Of a stretch of DNA of 64,000 nucleotides, positions 45,211 through 52,985 are shown piece by piece (the first letter of the stretch is position 1; every line of letters begins with the position of its first letter). Position numbers and translations under genes: made by a program. Source of the stretch: Pseudoruegeria sp. HB172150 (lineage in GTDB: Bacteria; Pseudomonadota; Alphaproteobacteria; Rhodobacterales; Rhodobacteraceae); NCBI RefSeq assembly GCF_013184805.1, contig NZ_JAATNG010000002.1, forward strand, positions 496,001 to 560,000. Reading direction: 5' to 3'. The notes below the pieces were generated by a model. That model saw only the letters and a program-made list of their open reading frames with translations. It did no database searches and was not told the origin of the DNA.

Positions 45211-47168
45211 GCAAGGCGTTGGGACGGATCGATGCCGTCTGCCCCAGTTCCAAAATCGGCGATTCGATGTGGTACCACGCACCGCAGGTCGTCCCGGCGT
45301 ACCGTCAAGCCGATCCGGTCGAAATATTCCAGGATCTCTATCGAAACTTTCCGACCGTTTTCTAAACGGTTCCTGAGCGCCGCAGCTGGGAACCAGCCGT
45401 TCTCGGCGGCTGCCGCAATGTCGCCGACAATTGCCGCGATATCCAGCAGCGCTTCCCGCGCGAAAAATCGGTCTCGCGCAAGTTCGATCACGGCGTTCTG
45501 TTGCGCCATGGATTTGAGCACACGGCGGACATCAATCTCTCTTGCGCCAAGCTCGGCCGCGCATTCCTCGACCTTTGGCGGCCGGAACCGATTGCTGCCT
45601 GAAAGTAGCGGCCGGATGCGCAGCCATAGGTGGTGGTCGATTCTGTCGAGTGCGAGTTTGTGGTCCGGCAGGCAGATCGCCCCGCCTCGGGAGGAGAACG
45701 TTCCGTCGGCCACCATTTGGCGGATGATGGCGGCACCATGCGTTACGCCGTGGTTCTTCTCTAGAGCTTTCGCCAGCGATGCCAGTCCGCAGCCCAGGAT
45801 TTGCGGATTCATCCGGTGAAATACTTCTAGTGCCGAGCGCACAGAAACAATTAGCCGATCCCACACCGGTTCCGCCAGTACCAGGTCGTGGTCAGTCTGC
45901 GTTACATGAACATGGGACACCTGTTTCAGAAGCCGCTCCAGCTGCGGCTGACTCATCGCCCGGTCGCGGGCAAATGCGGCGATGTCCACGGTGAAAGGTT
46001 CGGTTGCAAGCAATCCTTCAAGGCATACGACAGGATCGGCCCGGCTCAGCGCACCCAATTGGGCGAGTCGTTTCGGACTGCGCCTGCGGCGGCGCGGACC
46101 TCGCAGGTCGATCACATGCCCGCCGCCCAAGGTTCGCGCGCCGCCCGCTTCCCGGACGATAAACCGGTCGCCGACGCTGGTAGCGATTTCCTTGTCCAGA
46201 ACAAGCTGAACTCGGCCGGTTTCTCCTGGACGGATGTCATCTGCCTGGAGCAGCGCAAGGCGCGCGACGGTCTCCGAAGCGCCATGATGCAGACGCACAG
46301 GCGTCCAGTGCGCCAGCGGGCGGGACTCGTCGCATAGAGTGTTCAGGATTGCGTCGATGGTGTTCGTGGGGGAATGGGCACCCTCGTCCAAGATGAAATC
46401 GCCGCGCGAGATGGCATCGACCTCAATAGCATCGCCTACGAGATTGAGAGCACAGCGATCGCCCACGCGTCCCGTTTCGGCGGGGCGGTTCTGCGTATGC
46501 ATGCCGCGCACCCGCGCCTTCATACCCGCAGGGCTGACCAGGACATTATCGCCGACACTCACGTGGCCCGAGATCACGGCGCCGGTAACGACAGTTCCTG
46601 TGCCTCTCAGTGTGAAACATCGGTCGACCGCGAGCCGGAACAACCCGTCCGAGGAACGAGGTTCAAAAGATTTTTCCTGAAGCACTAGTTCTGCGTGTAG
46701 CTCAGCAATGCCTTCTGACGTAACGGTAGAGACCTCAAAAACCGGAGCCGATGCAAGCGGCGTGCCTTTCAGAAGCTCTGAAACCTGCGACTTTACCTCC
46801 GAGCGTCGGTCCCGGTCTGTGAGATCGCACTTTGTCAGCGCAACCGCGCCTCTCGTCAGCCCAAGCAGCATGACGATGTCGAGGTGCTCACGCGTTTGCG
46901 GCATTATTCCGTCATCGGCAGCCACAACCAGCAGCACGGAATCGATGCCTGTTGCTCCGGCAAGCATGTTGCGGATGAACCGCTCGTGTCCGGGTACATC
47001 CACGAAGCCTAGCACACTGCCATTTTCGAGGCCGAGATAGGCAAACCCTAGGTCGATGGTGATGCCGCGCGCCTTCTCTTCCTTAAGCCTGTCCGCGTCG
47101 ACGTCGGTAAGTGCCTGAACCAGAGCCGTCTTGCCGTGATCGATATGGCCTGCCGTACCGATTATCAT
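45144..47168 (-). CDS. selB: selenocysteine-specific translation elongation factor
   Basis: 674 residues. The GTPase domain starts [22 protein letters not shown], with switch [21 protein letters not shown]3 [21 protein letters not shown] and G4 TKCDL. Domains II-III follow ([17 protein letters not shown]), then C-terminal winged helices that bind SECIS RNA. ATG 47168 overlaps the selA TGA (ATGA). The conserved part ends near [16 protein letters not shown]; the last ~36 residues are unlike other SelB and the final 21 codons plus TAG are read from within the tRNA-Sec gene. It delivers Sec-tRNA to UGA codons such as that at 51206-51204. Confidence 0.97.
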   Translation of the reverse strand: MIIGTAGHIDHGKTALVQALTDVDADRLKEEKARGITIDLGFAYLGLENGSVLGFVDVPGHERFIRNMLAGATGIDSVLLVVAADDGIMPQTREHLDIVMLLGLTRGAVALTKCDLTDRDRRSEVKSQVSELLKGTPLASAPVFEVSTVTSEGIAELHAELVLQEKSFEPRSSDGLFRLAVDRCFTLRGTGTVVTGAVISGHVSVGDNVLVSPAGMKARVRGMHTQNRPAETGRVGDRCALNLVGDAIEVDAISRGDFILDEGAHSPTNTIDAILNTLCDESRPLAHWTPVRLHHGASETVARLALLQADDIRPGETGRVQLVLDKEIATSVGDRFIVREAGGARTLGGGHVIDLRGPRRRRRSPKRLAQLGALSRADPVVCLEGLLATEPFTVDIAAFARDRAMSQPQLERLLKQVSHVHVTQTDHDLVLAEPVWDRLIVSVRSALEVFHRMNPQILGCGLASLAKALEKNHGVTHGAAIIRQMVADGTFSSRGGAICLPDHKLALDRIDHHLWLRIRPLLSGSNRFRPPKVEECAAELGAREIDVRRVLKSMAQQNAVIELARDRFFAREALLDIAAIVGDIAAAAENGWFPAAALRNRLENGRKVSIEILEYFDRIGLTVRRDDLRCVVPHRIADFGTGADGIDPSQRLAEEKRPRWGVRTSNPGGTVSQS

Positions 47169-48583
47169 TTCGGCACCTGTGGCGATCTCCACGCTGCCAG
47201 ATTGGCCAGAAAGTCGGCTTCAGACTTGAGGCAGCGCAGGTCCAGCAGTACTGTCTGCCTGGCGATGCGGCCGATCACTGGTTTTGGCAGTTGCCTCAAG
47301 CTTTCAGCCAACAGTTCCGGTGCACGGCCACCTTCGGTAAGTGGCTTGATGGCCAGCGCCGCGCTGGGCAAGGTTTCCACGGGCATTGCGCCGGAGCCGA
47401 TCTGGCTGCGGCAATCGGCAATGGTGACGCGGTACTCGGAACCTAGAGTCTCCCCGACCAAGGGGGCGAGGCGTTGGGCGGCAGCGCGAATTTCGTCCTC
47501 ACTTCGGGCGAGAAAGCGATAGGTCGGCAATGTCTCGGCAAGGCACTCGGTCTTGCGGTAGAGTCTCAGAGTAGCCTCGATTGCGGCTATGCGGATCTTG
47601 TCGGCGCGCAGAGCGCGTTTCATCGGGTTCGCGTTGAGCTGGGCGATAAGGTCCTTTCGGCCGACTATGAACCCGGCCTGCGGTCCGCCAAGTAGCTTGT
47701 CACCGGAAAAGGTAACAACGTCCGCACCTGCGTCAACAGCCTGCCGCACAGTGGCTTCCGGCGCCACGCCGTAAGGAGCCAGGTCGATCAGAGTGCCGGA
47801 TCCCAGGTCATCGACCATTGGCACGCCCATCTCGCGTGCGATCGCTGCAACCTCACTGGTCGGGACTTCTGCGGTAAAGCCTTCGATGCGATAGTTAGAG
47901 GTGTGGACCTTCATCACAACGCCGGTTTCGCTGTCGATTGCGTTCAAATAGTCGCTCTTGTGGGTCCGGTTCGTGGTTCCCACCTCGACAAGCTGCGTAC
48001 CTGCGCTGGCCATGATCTCGGGCATGCGAAAGGCGCCGCCGATCTCGATAAGCTCTCCGCGCGATACGATGGCCTTACGGCCGAAAGCCAGCGTGTTGAG
48101 CGTTAGCAGCACGGCGGACGCGTTGTTGTTAACTACAGTTGCGTCTTCGGCGCCAGTCAGTTCGCAGAGCAGATCGCGCAGGATGTTGTCGCGTTCACCG
48201 CGACCACCGCTGTCGATGTCGAATTCGAGTGCAACGGCGTTTCGCATTGCCTCGATGGCGGCGTCGATTGCGCAATCGGCCAGCTGCGCACGGCCGAGAT
48301 TGGTGTGGAGCACGGTCCCGGTCAGGTTAAAGACAGATGTCAGACGCGGTTTATGCGCAAGTTCCAATGCGGCGCTAGCGGTGGCGGATATGTCCGCGAC
48401 AGTGGCGATCGCAGCCCGTTCCAATCGCGCGGCGTTTAGAGCATCCCGAATGGCGTCCGCTGTTACTGTATGGCCATATCGTTCGCGCAGAGCCTGGCCG
48501 ACGGGCGATTGCAGCACTTTGTCTACCGAAGGCAGGCGCCTCGCATCTGCAGGTATCTTCGTCTTGCTTTCCGCTGATCCCAT
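47165..48583 (-). CDS. selA: L-seryl-tRNA(Sec) selenium transferase
   Basis: 472 residues. PLP enzyme that converts Ser-tRNA-Sec to Sec-tRNA-Sec with selenophosphate. N-terminal RRLPSVDKVLQSP is the tRNA-recognition start. NLTGTVLHTNLGRAQLA, VVNNNASAVLLTLN and the PLP lysine about Lys296 in FSGDKLLGGPQAGFIVGRKDLI are visible. It starts 15 bp after the reductase gene stop and overlaps selB by 4 bp, so reductase, selA and selB are one unit. selD is not in this window. Confidence 0.98.
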   Translation of the reverse strand: MGSAESKTKIPADARRLPSVDKVLQSPVGQALRERYGHTVTADAIRDALNAARLERAAIATVADISATASAALELAHKPRLTSVFNLTGTVLHTNLGRAQLADCAIDAAIEAMRNAVALEFDIDSGGRGERDNILRDLLCELTGAEDATVVNNNASAVLLTLNTLAFGRKAIVSRGELIEIGGAFRMPEIMASAGTQLVEVGTTNRTHKSDYLNAIDSETGVVMKVHTSNYRIEGFTAEVPTSEVAAIAREMGVPMVDDLGSGTLIDLAPYGVAPEATVRQAVDAGADVVTFSGDKLLGGPQAGFIVGRKDLIAQLNANPMKRALRADKIRIAAIEATLRLYRKTECLAETLPTYRFLARSEDEIRAAAQRLAPLVGETLGSEYRVTIADCRSQIGSGAMPVETLPSAALAIKPLTEGGRAPELLAESLRQLPKPVIGRIARQTVLLDLRCLKSEADFLANLAAWRSPQVPK

Positions 48584-48598
48584 CCGACTACCGAGCGC

Positions 48599-49534
48599 CT
48601 AGGTTTCGCGCCATTTTCCGCTGGTGAGGTACATATCCAACGCCGAAGCCGCGGCTGTTGCGTCGCCCATCGCGGCTGCGGCCCGGTGCGGCGAAGCCTG
48701 GCGCACGTTTCCTACGGCGCAGATGCCCCGGGCGCTGCTGCGCATGAACAAATCCACGTTGATGCGGCCGGTCTCGTCAAGCTTTACGCTGTCGCCGGCG
48801 AATTCCGTGTTGGGGACGAGACCGATGAAGGTGAATATCGCATCCGCCGCGATGTCGTCCTCATTGCCCGACACCAAGTTCTTGATCTTCACGCGGGTGA
48901 CGACGTTGTCACCAATGACTTCGACCGGTTCGCTGGAAAAGCGGCACTCGATTTTCGGATGATCGAGGATTGAATTCTTGTAGGCGGCCTGTCCCGACAG
49001 CGCCTCGCCGCGGACCACCATGATCACCTTTTCCAGCTGCTCCGCCAAAACCAGCGCTTCCTGCATCGCGGAGTCACCGCCGCCCGCTACGACGGCCACT
49101 TTGCCGCGCAGCAAGGGAGCGTCACAGCTTGCACAATCGCTGACGCCTTTGCCCTCCAGTCTCTCGACACCGGGCACGTCCAGTTTCGCCAGCGAGGTTC
49201 CTGAGGCGATGACAACACTCCGCGCGGCAATCGCGCTTTCATCTGATGTGACCAGCCAGCAGTCGTCACTGGGAGCTATCCCTTTTGCCGGGTGATCCGT
49301 GAATATCACTCCGAACTGCTCGGCCTGCTCCTGCGTGATCGGGCAAAGGTCGTATCCTGCAATGCCGTCCTCGTGGCCCGGAATGCCGTCAATCTGGTTT
49401 ATCTTTACAAGCTCGCCCCCTGGCACACCGTCTGCAAGAAGGATGGCACTGTATCCCAGCCGTCCGATGGAGAGTGCTGCGCTGAGCCCGGCAATCCCGC
49501 CGCCGATGATTGCAACGTCGTGTTCGGCGCTCAT
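48599..49534 (-). CDS. thioredoxin-reductase-like flavoprotein of the selenoprotein locus
   Basis: 311 residues. FAD site DVAIIGGGIAGLSAALSIGRLGY, NADPH site VAVVAGGGDSAMQEALVLAEQ, and the redox pair Cys-Ala-Ser-Cys in GVSDCASCDAPLLRGK (CATC in classical TrxB). The C-terminal FAD motif is GICAVGNVRQ (usually GDV). It is a low-molecular-weight TrxR fold. Its place between a selenoprotein and selA, coupled by ATGA to a 41-residue ORF, suggests a dedicated reductase for the selenoprotein and not the housekeeping TrxB; this is inference. Confidence 0.88.
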   Translation of the reverse strand: MSAEHDVAIIGGGIAGLSAALSIGRLGYSAILLADGVPGGELVKINQIDGIPGHEDGIAGYDLCPITQEQAEQFGVIFTDHPAKGIAPSDDCWLVTSDESAIAARSVVIASGTSLAKLDVPGVERLEGKGVSDCASCDAPLLRGKVAVVAGGGDSAMQEALVLAEQLEKVIMVVRGEALSGQAAYKNSILDHPKIECRFSSEPVEVIGDNVVTRVKIKNLVSGNEDDIAADAIFTFIGLVPNTEFAGDSVKLDETGRINVDLFMRSSARGICAVGNVRQASPHRAAAAMGDATAAASALDMYLTSGKWRET

Positions 49535-49656
49535 GCAAGAGCCTCTCTTATGATCGTGTTTTCAGAATACTGGATGGTTGGACTGATGCCGGGAAACGCT
49601 GGTGCGGCCTGCTCACTCCGAACCCGCCGAACTGGCGTGAAATCGACATGGCGCAT
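49531..49656 (-). CDS. 41-residue small ORF coupled to the reductase gene
   Basis: ATG 49656 is preceded by GGAGGAG seven bases away, one of the best ribosome-binding sites in the window. The frame runs 41 codons and its TGA (49533-49531) overlaps the reductase ATG as ATGA. The peptide begins MRHVDFTPVRRVRSEQ and ends NTIIREALA; it has no Cys, no membrane segment and no motif I know. The combination of site and exact overlap argues for real translation, either as a small protein or as a coupling leader. Confidence 0.62.
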   Translation of the reverse strand: MRHVDFTPVRRVRSEQAAPAFPGISPTIQYSENTIIREALA

Positions 49657-49737
49657 GGCACAACTCCTCCCATTCGACCAAGTAACCGCCAGAACACAGA
49701 AACACAGAGCGGCACGATTTGGTATTCGGGGAGTCGG

Positions 49738-49780
49738 AAAAAATGCCTTCGCGAAACGAGCAAGCTGGGTGACGCGAAGG
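49738..49780 (-). terminator. intrinsic-terminator-like hairpin after the selenoprotein gene
   Basis: On the minus strand CCTTCGCG (49780-49773) pairs with CGCGAAGG (49753-49746) across a 19-nt loop, and a run of six T (49743-49738) follows two bases later. It lies 56 bp after the selenoprotein stop and about 80 bp before the small ORF. It may end the selenoprotein transcript, or attenuate read-through into the reductase-selAB genes. Confidence 0.6.
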
Positions 49781-49835
49781 TTTCTATTACGTGCGTATTA
49801 CCGCTGATATCGGAAAAGCTGTGCCGCCTGAGCTA

Positions 49836-51494
49836 TCAGCGCCAGTCGTCCACCAGTACCGTTGGGCCGTCCTTGCTAAGGGTACCGGCTCCGGGGCCGC
49901 GGTAACGGCCGCTAATCATCTTGAAGGCCCCCTGGGTTTCTCCGCCGAGCACGACGATGTTGATGTCCTCTGGCCGAAACATATTAACCATGTCGTCCGG
50001 CGCTGCCTTCCACCGGCTGGCATAGGGCTCGATCCCCGCCACTGCGTGTGGTTTGATCAGGCTGGTTATCCACTGGTCGTCCCAGTAGTTCCGCGCCGGA
50101 ATCTTGGCATTCTCGGCGCACCATTCGATTAGCGACTGCTTGGTGAAGCCCATGTCGTCGAATGCACGGGCGACCAGCGGGTCCATGACTATCAGCGGTG
50201 GGCTGAAATGATCGGTGGCAGTCAGGCAGCGAATGAACTTTTCTTGCCATGTATCCCGCGGTCCGAAACCTGATTGAGTGTACCAGCCGCCGAAGAAAAC
50301 GCTGACGGTGCTGTCAGTGGGCTTATACCCGTTGTCGACGTGGAACGGCGCCCACGGGCTGCGCTCCTCAGCTTCCGGGAAGCAGGCAGTGTAGTTCCAG
50401 TTGCTCCCGACCGAGCCCATGTAGGTGTCGCCGGGTACCGATCCTCCCTGAACGTTCTGTGAGGTTAGACAGAAGGCGCGCCCGATAGTGGAGTTCGCGT
50501 GGTTATAGGGCCCGAGCGCGCCGATCCCGCTGTTCATGCCAAGCTCTTCCCGGATCGGGCCGTTGACGACGGAAATCGTCGCCCAACTCGTGGTGCTGCT
50601 CGAGCGGGCGGAAACGCCACTCGCCGCGAGTGCCAGGATCACGGGCAGGTATTCCGGTCGTGCGCCGGCCATCACCGCATTTATCGCGACCTTCTCGACA
50701 TCGAATGCCCAGGACTCGCGGAAGGCGGCTGGCCGCATGTGGCCGACGATTTTGTCGTGGCTGACAGAGGTTCCACTGAGCATCGCCTCGACTCGCGCCT
50801 CGGTGGGCAAAATGATCGGCAACTGATCAGTCCAGCGGTTCTCATGGAACAGGAACTGGAGGTCATCTTCTGTATCGGGTTCCAGATAGCGCGGCATGTC
50901 TCGCTCGAAGCTGGCATCCTTCATGTCCTCGTCGGTCAACGGCGCGGTCAGACCCTGGATCACACCCTGCATGAACGGGCGCTTCTCTACCGGGTCGGTG
51001 CCCTCGATGTAGGCCCGCAACTCAGAAGGCGAAAGCCCCACGATCGGATGCGGCACGAAGCAATTGCGCAAAGTTGGCAATCCCCCGGCGCGCGCCGTGG
51101 CTTTGGCAAGCCGCGCGAAGGTATGCGTCGAAACTGGGATCGTAGGGATCCCGGCTTCTTCCAGTGCTAATGCGAAGCCCACGACCGTGGGACAGCAGGT
51201 GCTTCAGAGGCCGACGCCCATGATGGCGGCATCGCCATCCCCGACCACCCTGGCTCGCATTTCAGGATCATCGACCCAGCTTTCGCGAGGTTTGATGATA
51301 CGCGTTTCAACGCTCGGCAGATTTTCGGCAAACCAGATTTTGAGCTGCTCCATGAATGCGTCGGCATTGTCGAACAGCGCGTCGATCAGGTACAGTACCT
51401 TTCCGTCGAGAGTCGGTTGACGGTTGGCCAGTCGCTTCCCCACCACTTTCGGGGGGTAGCCCCTTGGGTCCAGCACCTTGAGTTTCTCTGCCAT
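49836..51494 (-). CDS. UGSC-like selenoprotein with in-frame UGA (Sec97)
   Basis: Two open segments in one frame, 51494-51207 and 51203-49836, are divided only by TGA 51206-51204; read as Sec they give 552 residues. ATG 51494 has GAGGAG upstream. Around the UGA the protein reads DAAIMGVGL-U-STCCPTVVG, a U-x-x-C site (U97, C100) with an extra Cys101, after a beta strand and before a helix as in redox proteins. The downstream half continues without a break: GIPTIPVSTHTFARLA, CFVPHPIVGLSPSELRAYI, MAGARPEYLPVILAL, VVNGPIREELGMNSGIGALGPYNHANSTIGRAF. These blocks recall the UGSC family of (seleno)proteins, whose function is unknown. SelA, SelB and tRNA-Sec are encoded just downstream. A stop-codon pseudogene is much less likely. 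The terminal stop is TGA followed at once by TAG. Confidence 0.9.
51171..51206 (-). promoter_or_regulatory. candidate bacterial SECIS element with its UGA
   Basis: After the UGA (51206-51204) the mRNA can form UGC (51197-51195) with GCA (51173-51171), an internal loop UGU/CUUC, and a 5-bp upper stem CCCAC (51191-51187) with GUGGG (51182-51178) closing the loop GGUC (51186-51183). The loop is 17 nt from the UGA. A GGUC-type apical loop at this distance is what SelB recognises in known bacterial SECIS elements such as that of E. coli fdhF. Confidence 0.75.
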
Positions 51495-51814
51495 CTGCGT
51501 CTTCTCCTCTTCAATACGAGCAGTGTCCCTGTCCGGGGAGCACTCCTCGACCGCCGGAACGGACCTCCGGAACGGCAGCAGAATAGCTGCTCATCTAGTA
51601 TAGCTACGCGAATGCGACGCCTGTCAACCAAGGTGATGACGGCGGAGATCTTGGTAACGATCTGTATTCAAAATAATTTTCCGATTCTGGAAATCACTTG
51701 ATCCAATTTGGATAAGGCAAAAGCCATTGATTTTGGAACTGCGACGGAACTCCTGCGGTGATCCGTATAACGTTCCGGAGAGATCGGATAACCGAGCAGA
51801 AAAGAAACTGGTTC
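51495..51814. other. 320-bp divergent intergenic region
   Basis: It lies between the selenoprotein gene (-) and the macA-like gene (+) and must hold both promoters. No gene is supported. The right half (about 51660-51740) is AT-rich and holds the palindrome listed next; an imperfect repeat ATTTTCC-N6-GGAAAT lies at about 51676-51694. Confidence 0.4.
51701..51713. promoter_or_regulatory. 13-nt palindrome in the divergent region
   Basis: ATCCAA-T-TTGGAT is a perfect inverted repeat about 100 bp before the macA-like start and 207 bp before the selenoprotein start. It is a candidate operator; no regulator gene is adjacent. Confidence 0.4.
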
Positions 51815-52984
51815 ATGAAAAACGCGCTTCGCATCGTGGCCGTGCTGTTATTGGCCGGGACGGCATTCTGGGGGTGGACCCTGTACTCAAACGATCGCGG
51901 CCAAATTGCGCCCGTTACGGCTGCGGTGTCTCGCGGAACGGTGGAGGAGACAGTGCTAGCTTCGGGTGTGATCGAAGCTAAGCAACTAGTAAGCGTCGGT
52001 GCGCGTGTGTCCGGTCAGATCGAGACGCTTGCCGTTACCCTTGGTCAGGACGTCGACAAAGGCGACTTAATTGCCCAGATCGATTCACTGGACCAGCAAA
52101 ACGAGGTGCTACAGGCCGAAGCCGATCTGGCGAATATTGAAGCCCAGATCGCAGCAAAAAAGGCCAGCCTTCGAAAGGCCGAGCTGATCCTTGATCGTCA
52201 GGAGGGATTGGTCGAAAAGGGGATTGTCACCGAGGAGGATCTGGAGAGCGCAACTTCGGATACGCTGGTGTACCGGGCCGAAGTCAAGGCGCTTAAGGCC
52301 CAGCAGTCACGTGCGGAGGTTACTGTATCGTCGGCCAAGATTGCGCTTGAAAGGACTGCAATCACTGCGCCGATTAGTGGCACGGTCGTGGCGATCGTGG
52401 TGGATGAGGGCCAAACCGTCAATGCCGCCAATGACGCCCCCACGATCGTGAAACTCGCAAATCTGGACAATATGATCGTGAAAGCCGAAATCTCAGAGGC
52501 GGATGTGGTGCACGTGCGTCCGGGTCAGGAAGTTGCCTTCACGATACTTGGCGAGCCGGACACAGAGTACACAGCAGTGGTGCTCGATATTGAGCCCGCG
52601 CCATCAGAGATTGAGACAAGCGATACGATTTCGACGGATGAAGCTATCTATTACAATGGCCTGCTCGAAGTAGAAAACGCTGACCACAAGCTTCGTATAG
52701 GAATGACGGCTCAAGTGTCGATTGTGTTAGACCGAGCCGAAAATGTACTGACCATTCCCGCCTCGGCGATCAAGAAAACATCCGATGGCTACACTGTGGA
52801 TGTGTTTGAGGCAGGAACCGGAACCACACGGGCTCAGCCGGTCGAAGTGGGTCTGAACGACAAGGTGACAGCAGAGATTCTGTCCGGTTTGACAGAGGGC
52901 GACCGGGTCGTAAGCGGTACGGCCGTTGCTGCCGAAACAGTTACGGGCAGCGACAACCGCATGCCACCGCCGATGGGGCTTTGA
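51815..52984 (+). CDS. MacA-like periplasmic adaptor (membrane fusion protein)
   Basis: 389 residues. One N-terminal membrane anchor (LRIVAVLLLAGTAFWGWTLY), then biotinyl-lipoyl half-motifs (VSVGARVSGQIETLAVTLGQDVDKGDLIAQID and its partner TAITAPISGTVVAIVVDEGQTV) flanking a coiled-coil hairpin (about residues 85-180). Beta-barrel and membrane-proximal domains follow to the end. It links the MacB-type transporter to an outer-membrane TolC channel, which is not encoded here. ATG 51815 gives the signal-anchor at the N-terminus. The stop is followed one base later by the macB ATG. Confidence 0.92.
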   Translation: MKNALRIVAVLLLAGTAFWGWTLYSNDRGQIAPVTAAVSRGTVEETVLASGVIEAKQLVSVGARVSGQIETLAVTLGQDVDKGDLIAQIDSLDQQNEVLQAEADLANIEAQIAAKKASLRKAELILDRQEGLVEKGIVTEEDLESATSDTLVYRAEVKALKAQQSRAEVTVSSAKIALERTAITAPISGTVVAIVVDEGQTVNAANDAPTIVKLANLDNMIVKAEISEADVVHVRPGQEVAFTILGEPDTEYTAVVLDIEPAPSEIETSDTISTDEAIYYNGLLEVENADHKLRIGMTAQVSIVLDRAENVLTIPASAIKKTSDGYTVDVFEAGTGTTRAQPVEVGLNDKVTAEILSGLTEGDRVVSGTAVAAETVTGSDNRMPPPMGL

Positions 52985-52985
52985 C

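Noticed and set aside
49836-49838. Second selenocysteine at the final TGA of the selenoprotein
   Set aside because: It is followed at once by TAG, so read-through would add one residue only, and no hairpin with a suitable loop follows.
49836-51494. Frameshifted or broken gene in the selenoprotein region
   Set aside because: The two segments are in exactly the same frame, coding quality is unbroken on both sides of the single TGA, a UxxC motif forms at the site, and Sec decoding genes are adjacent.
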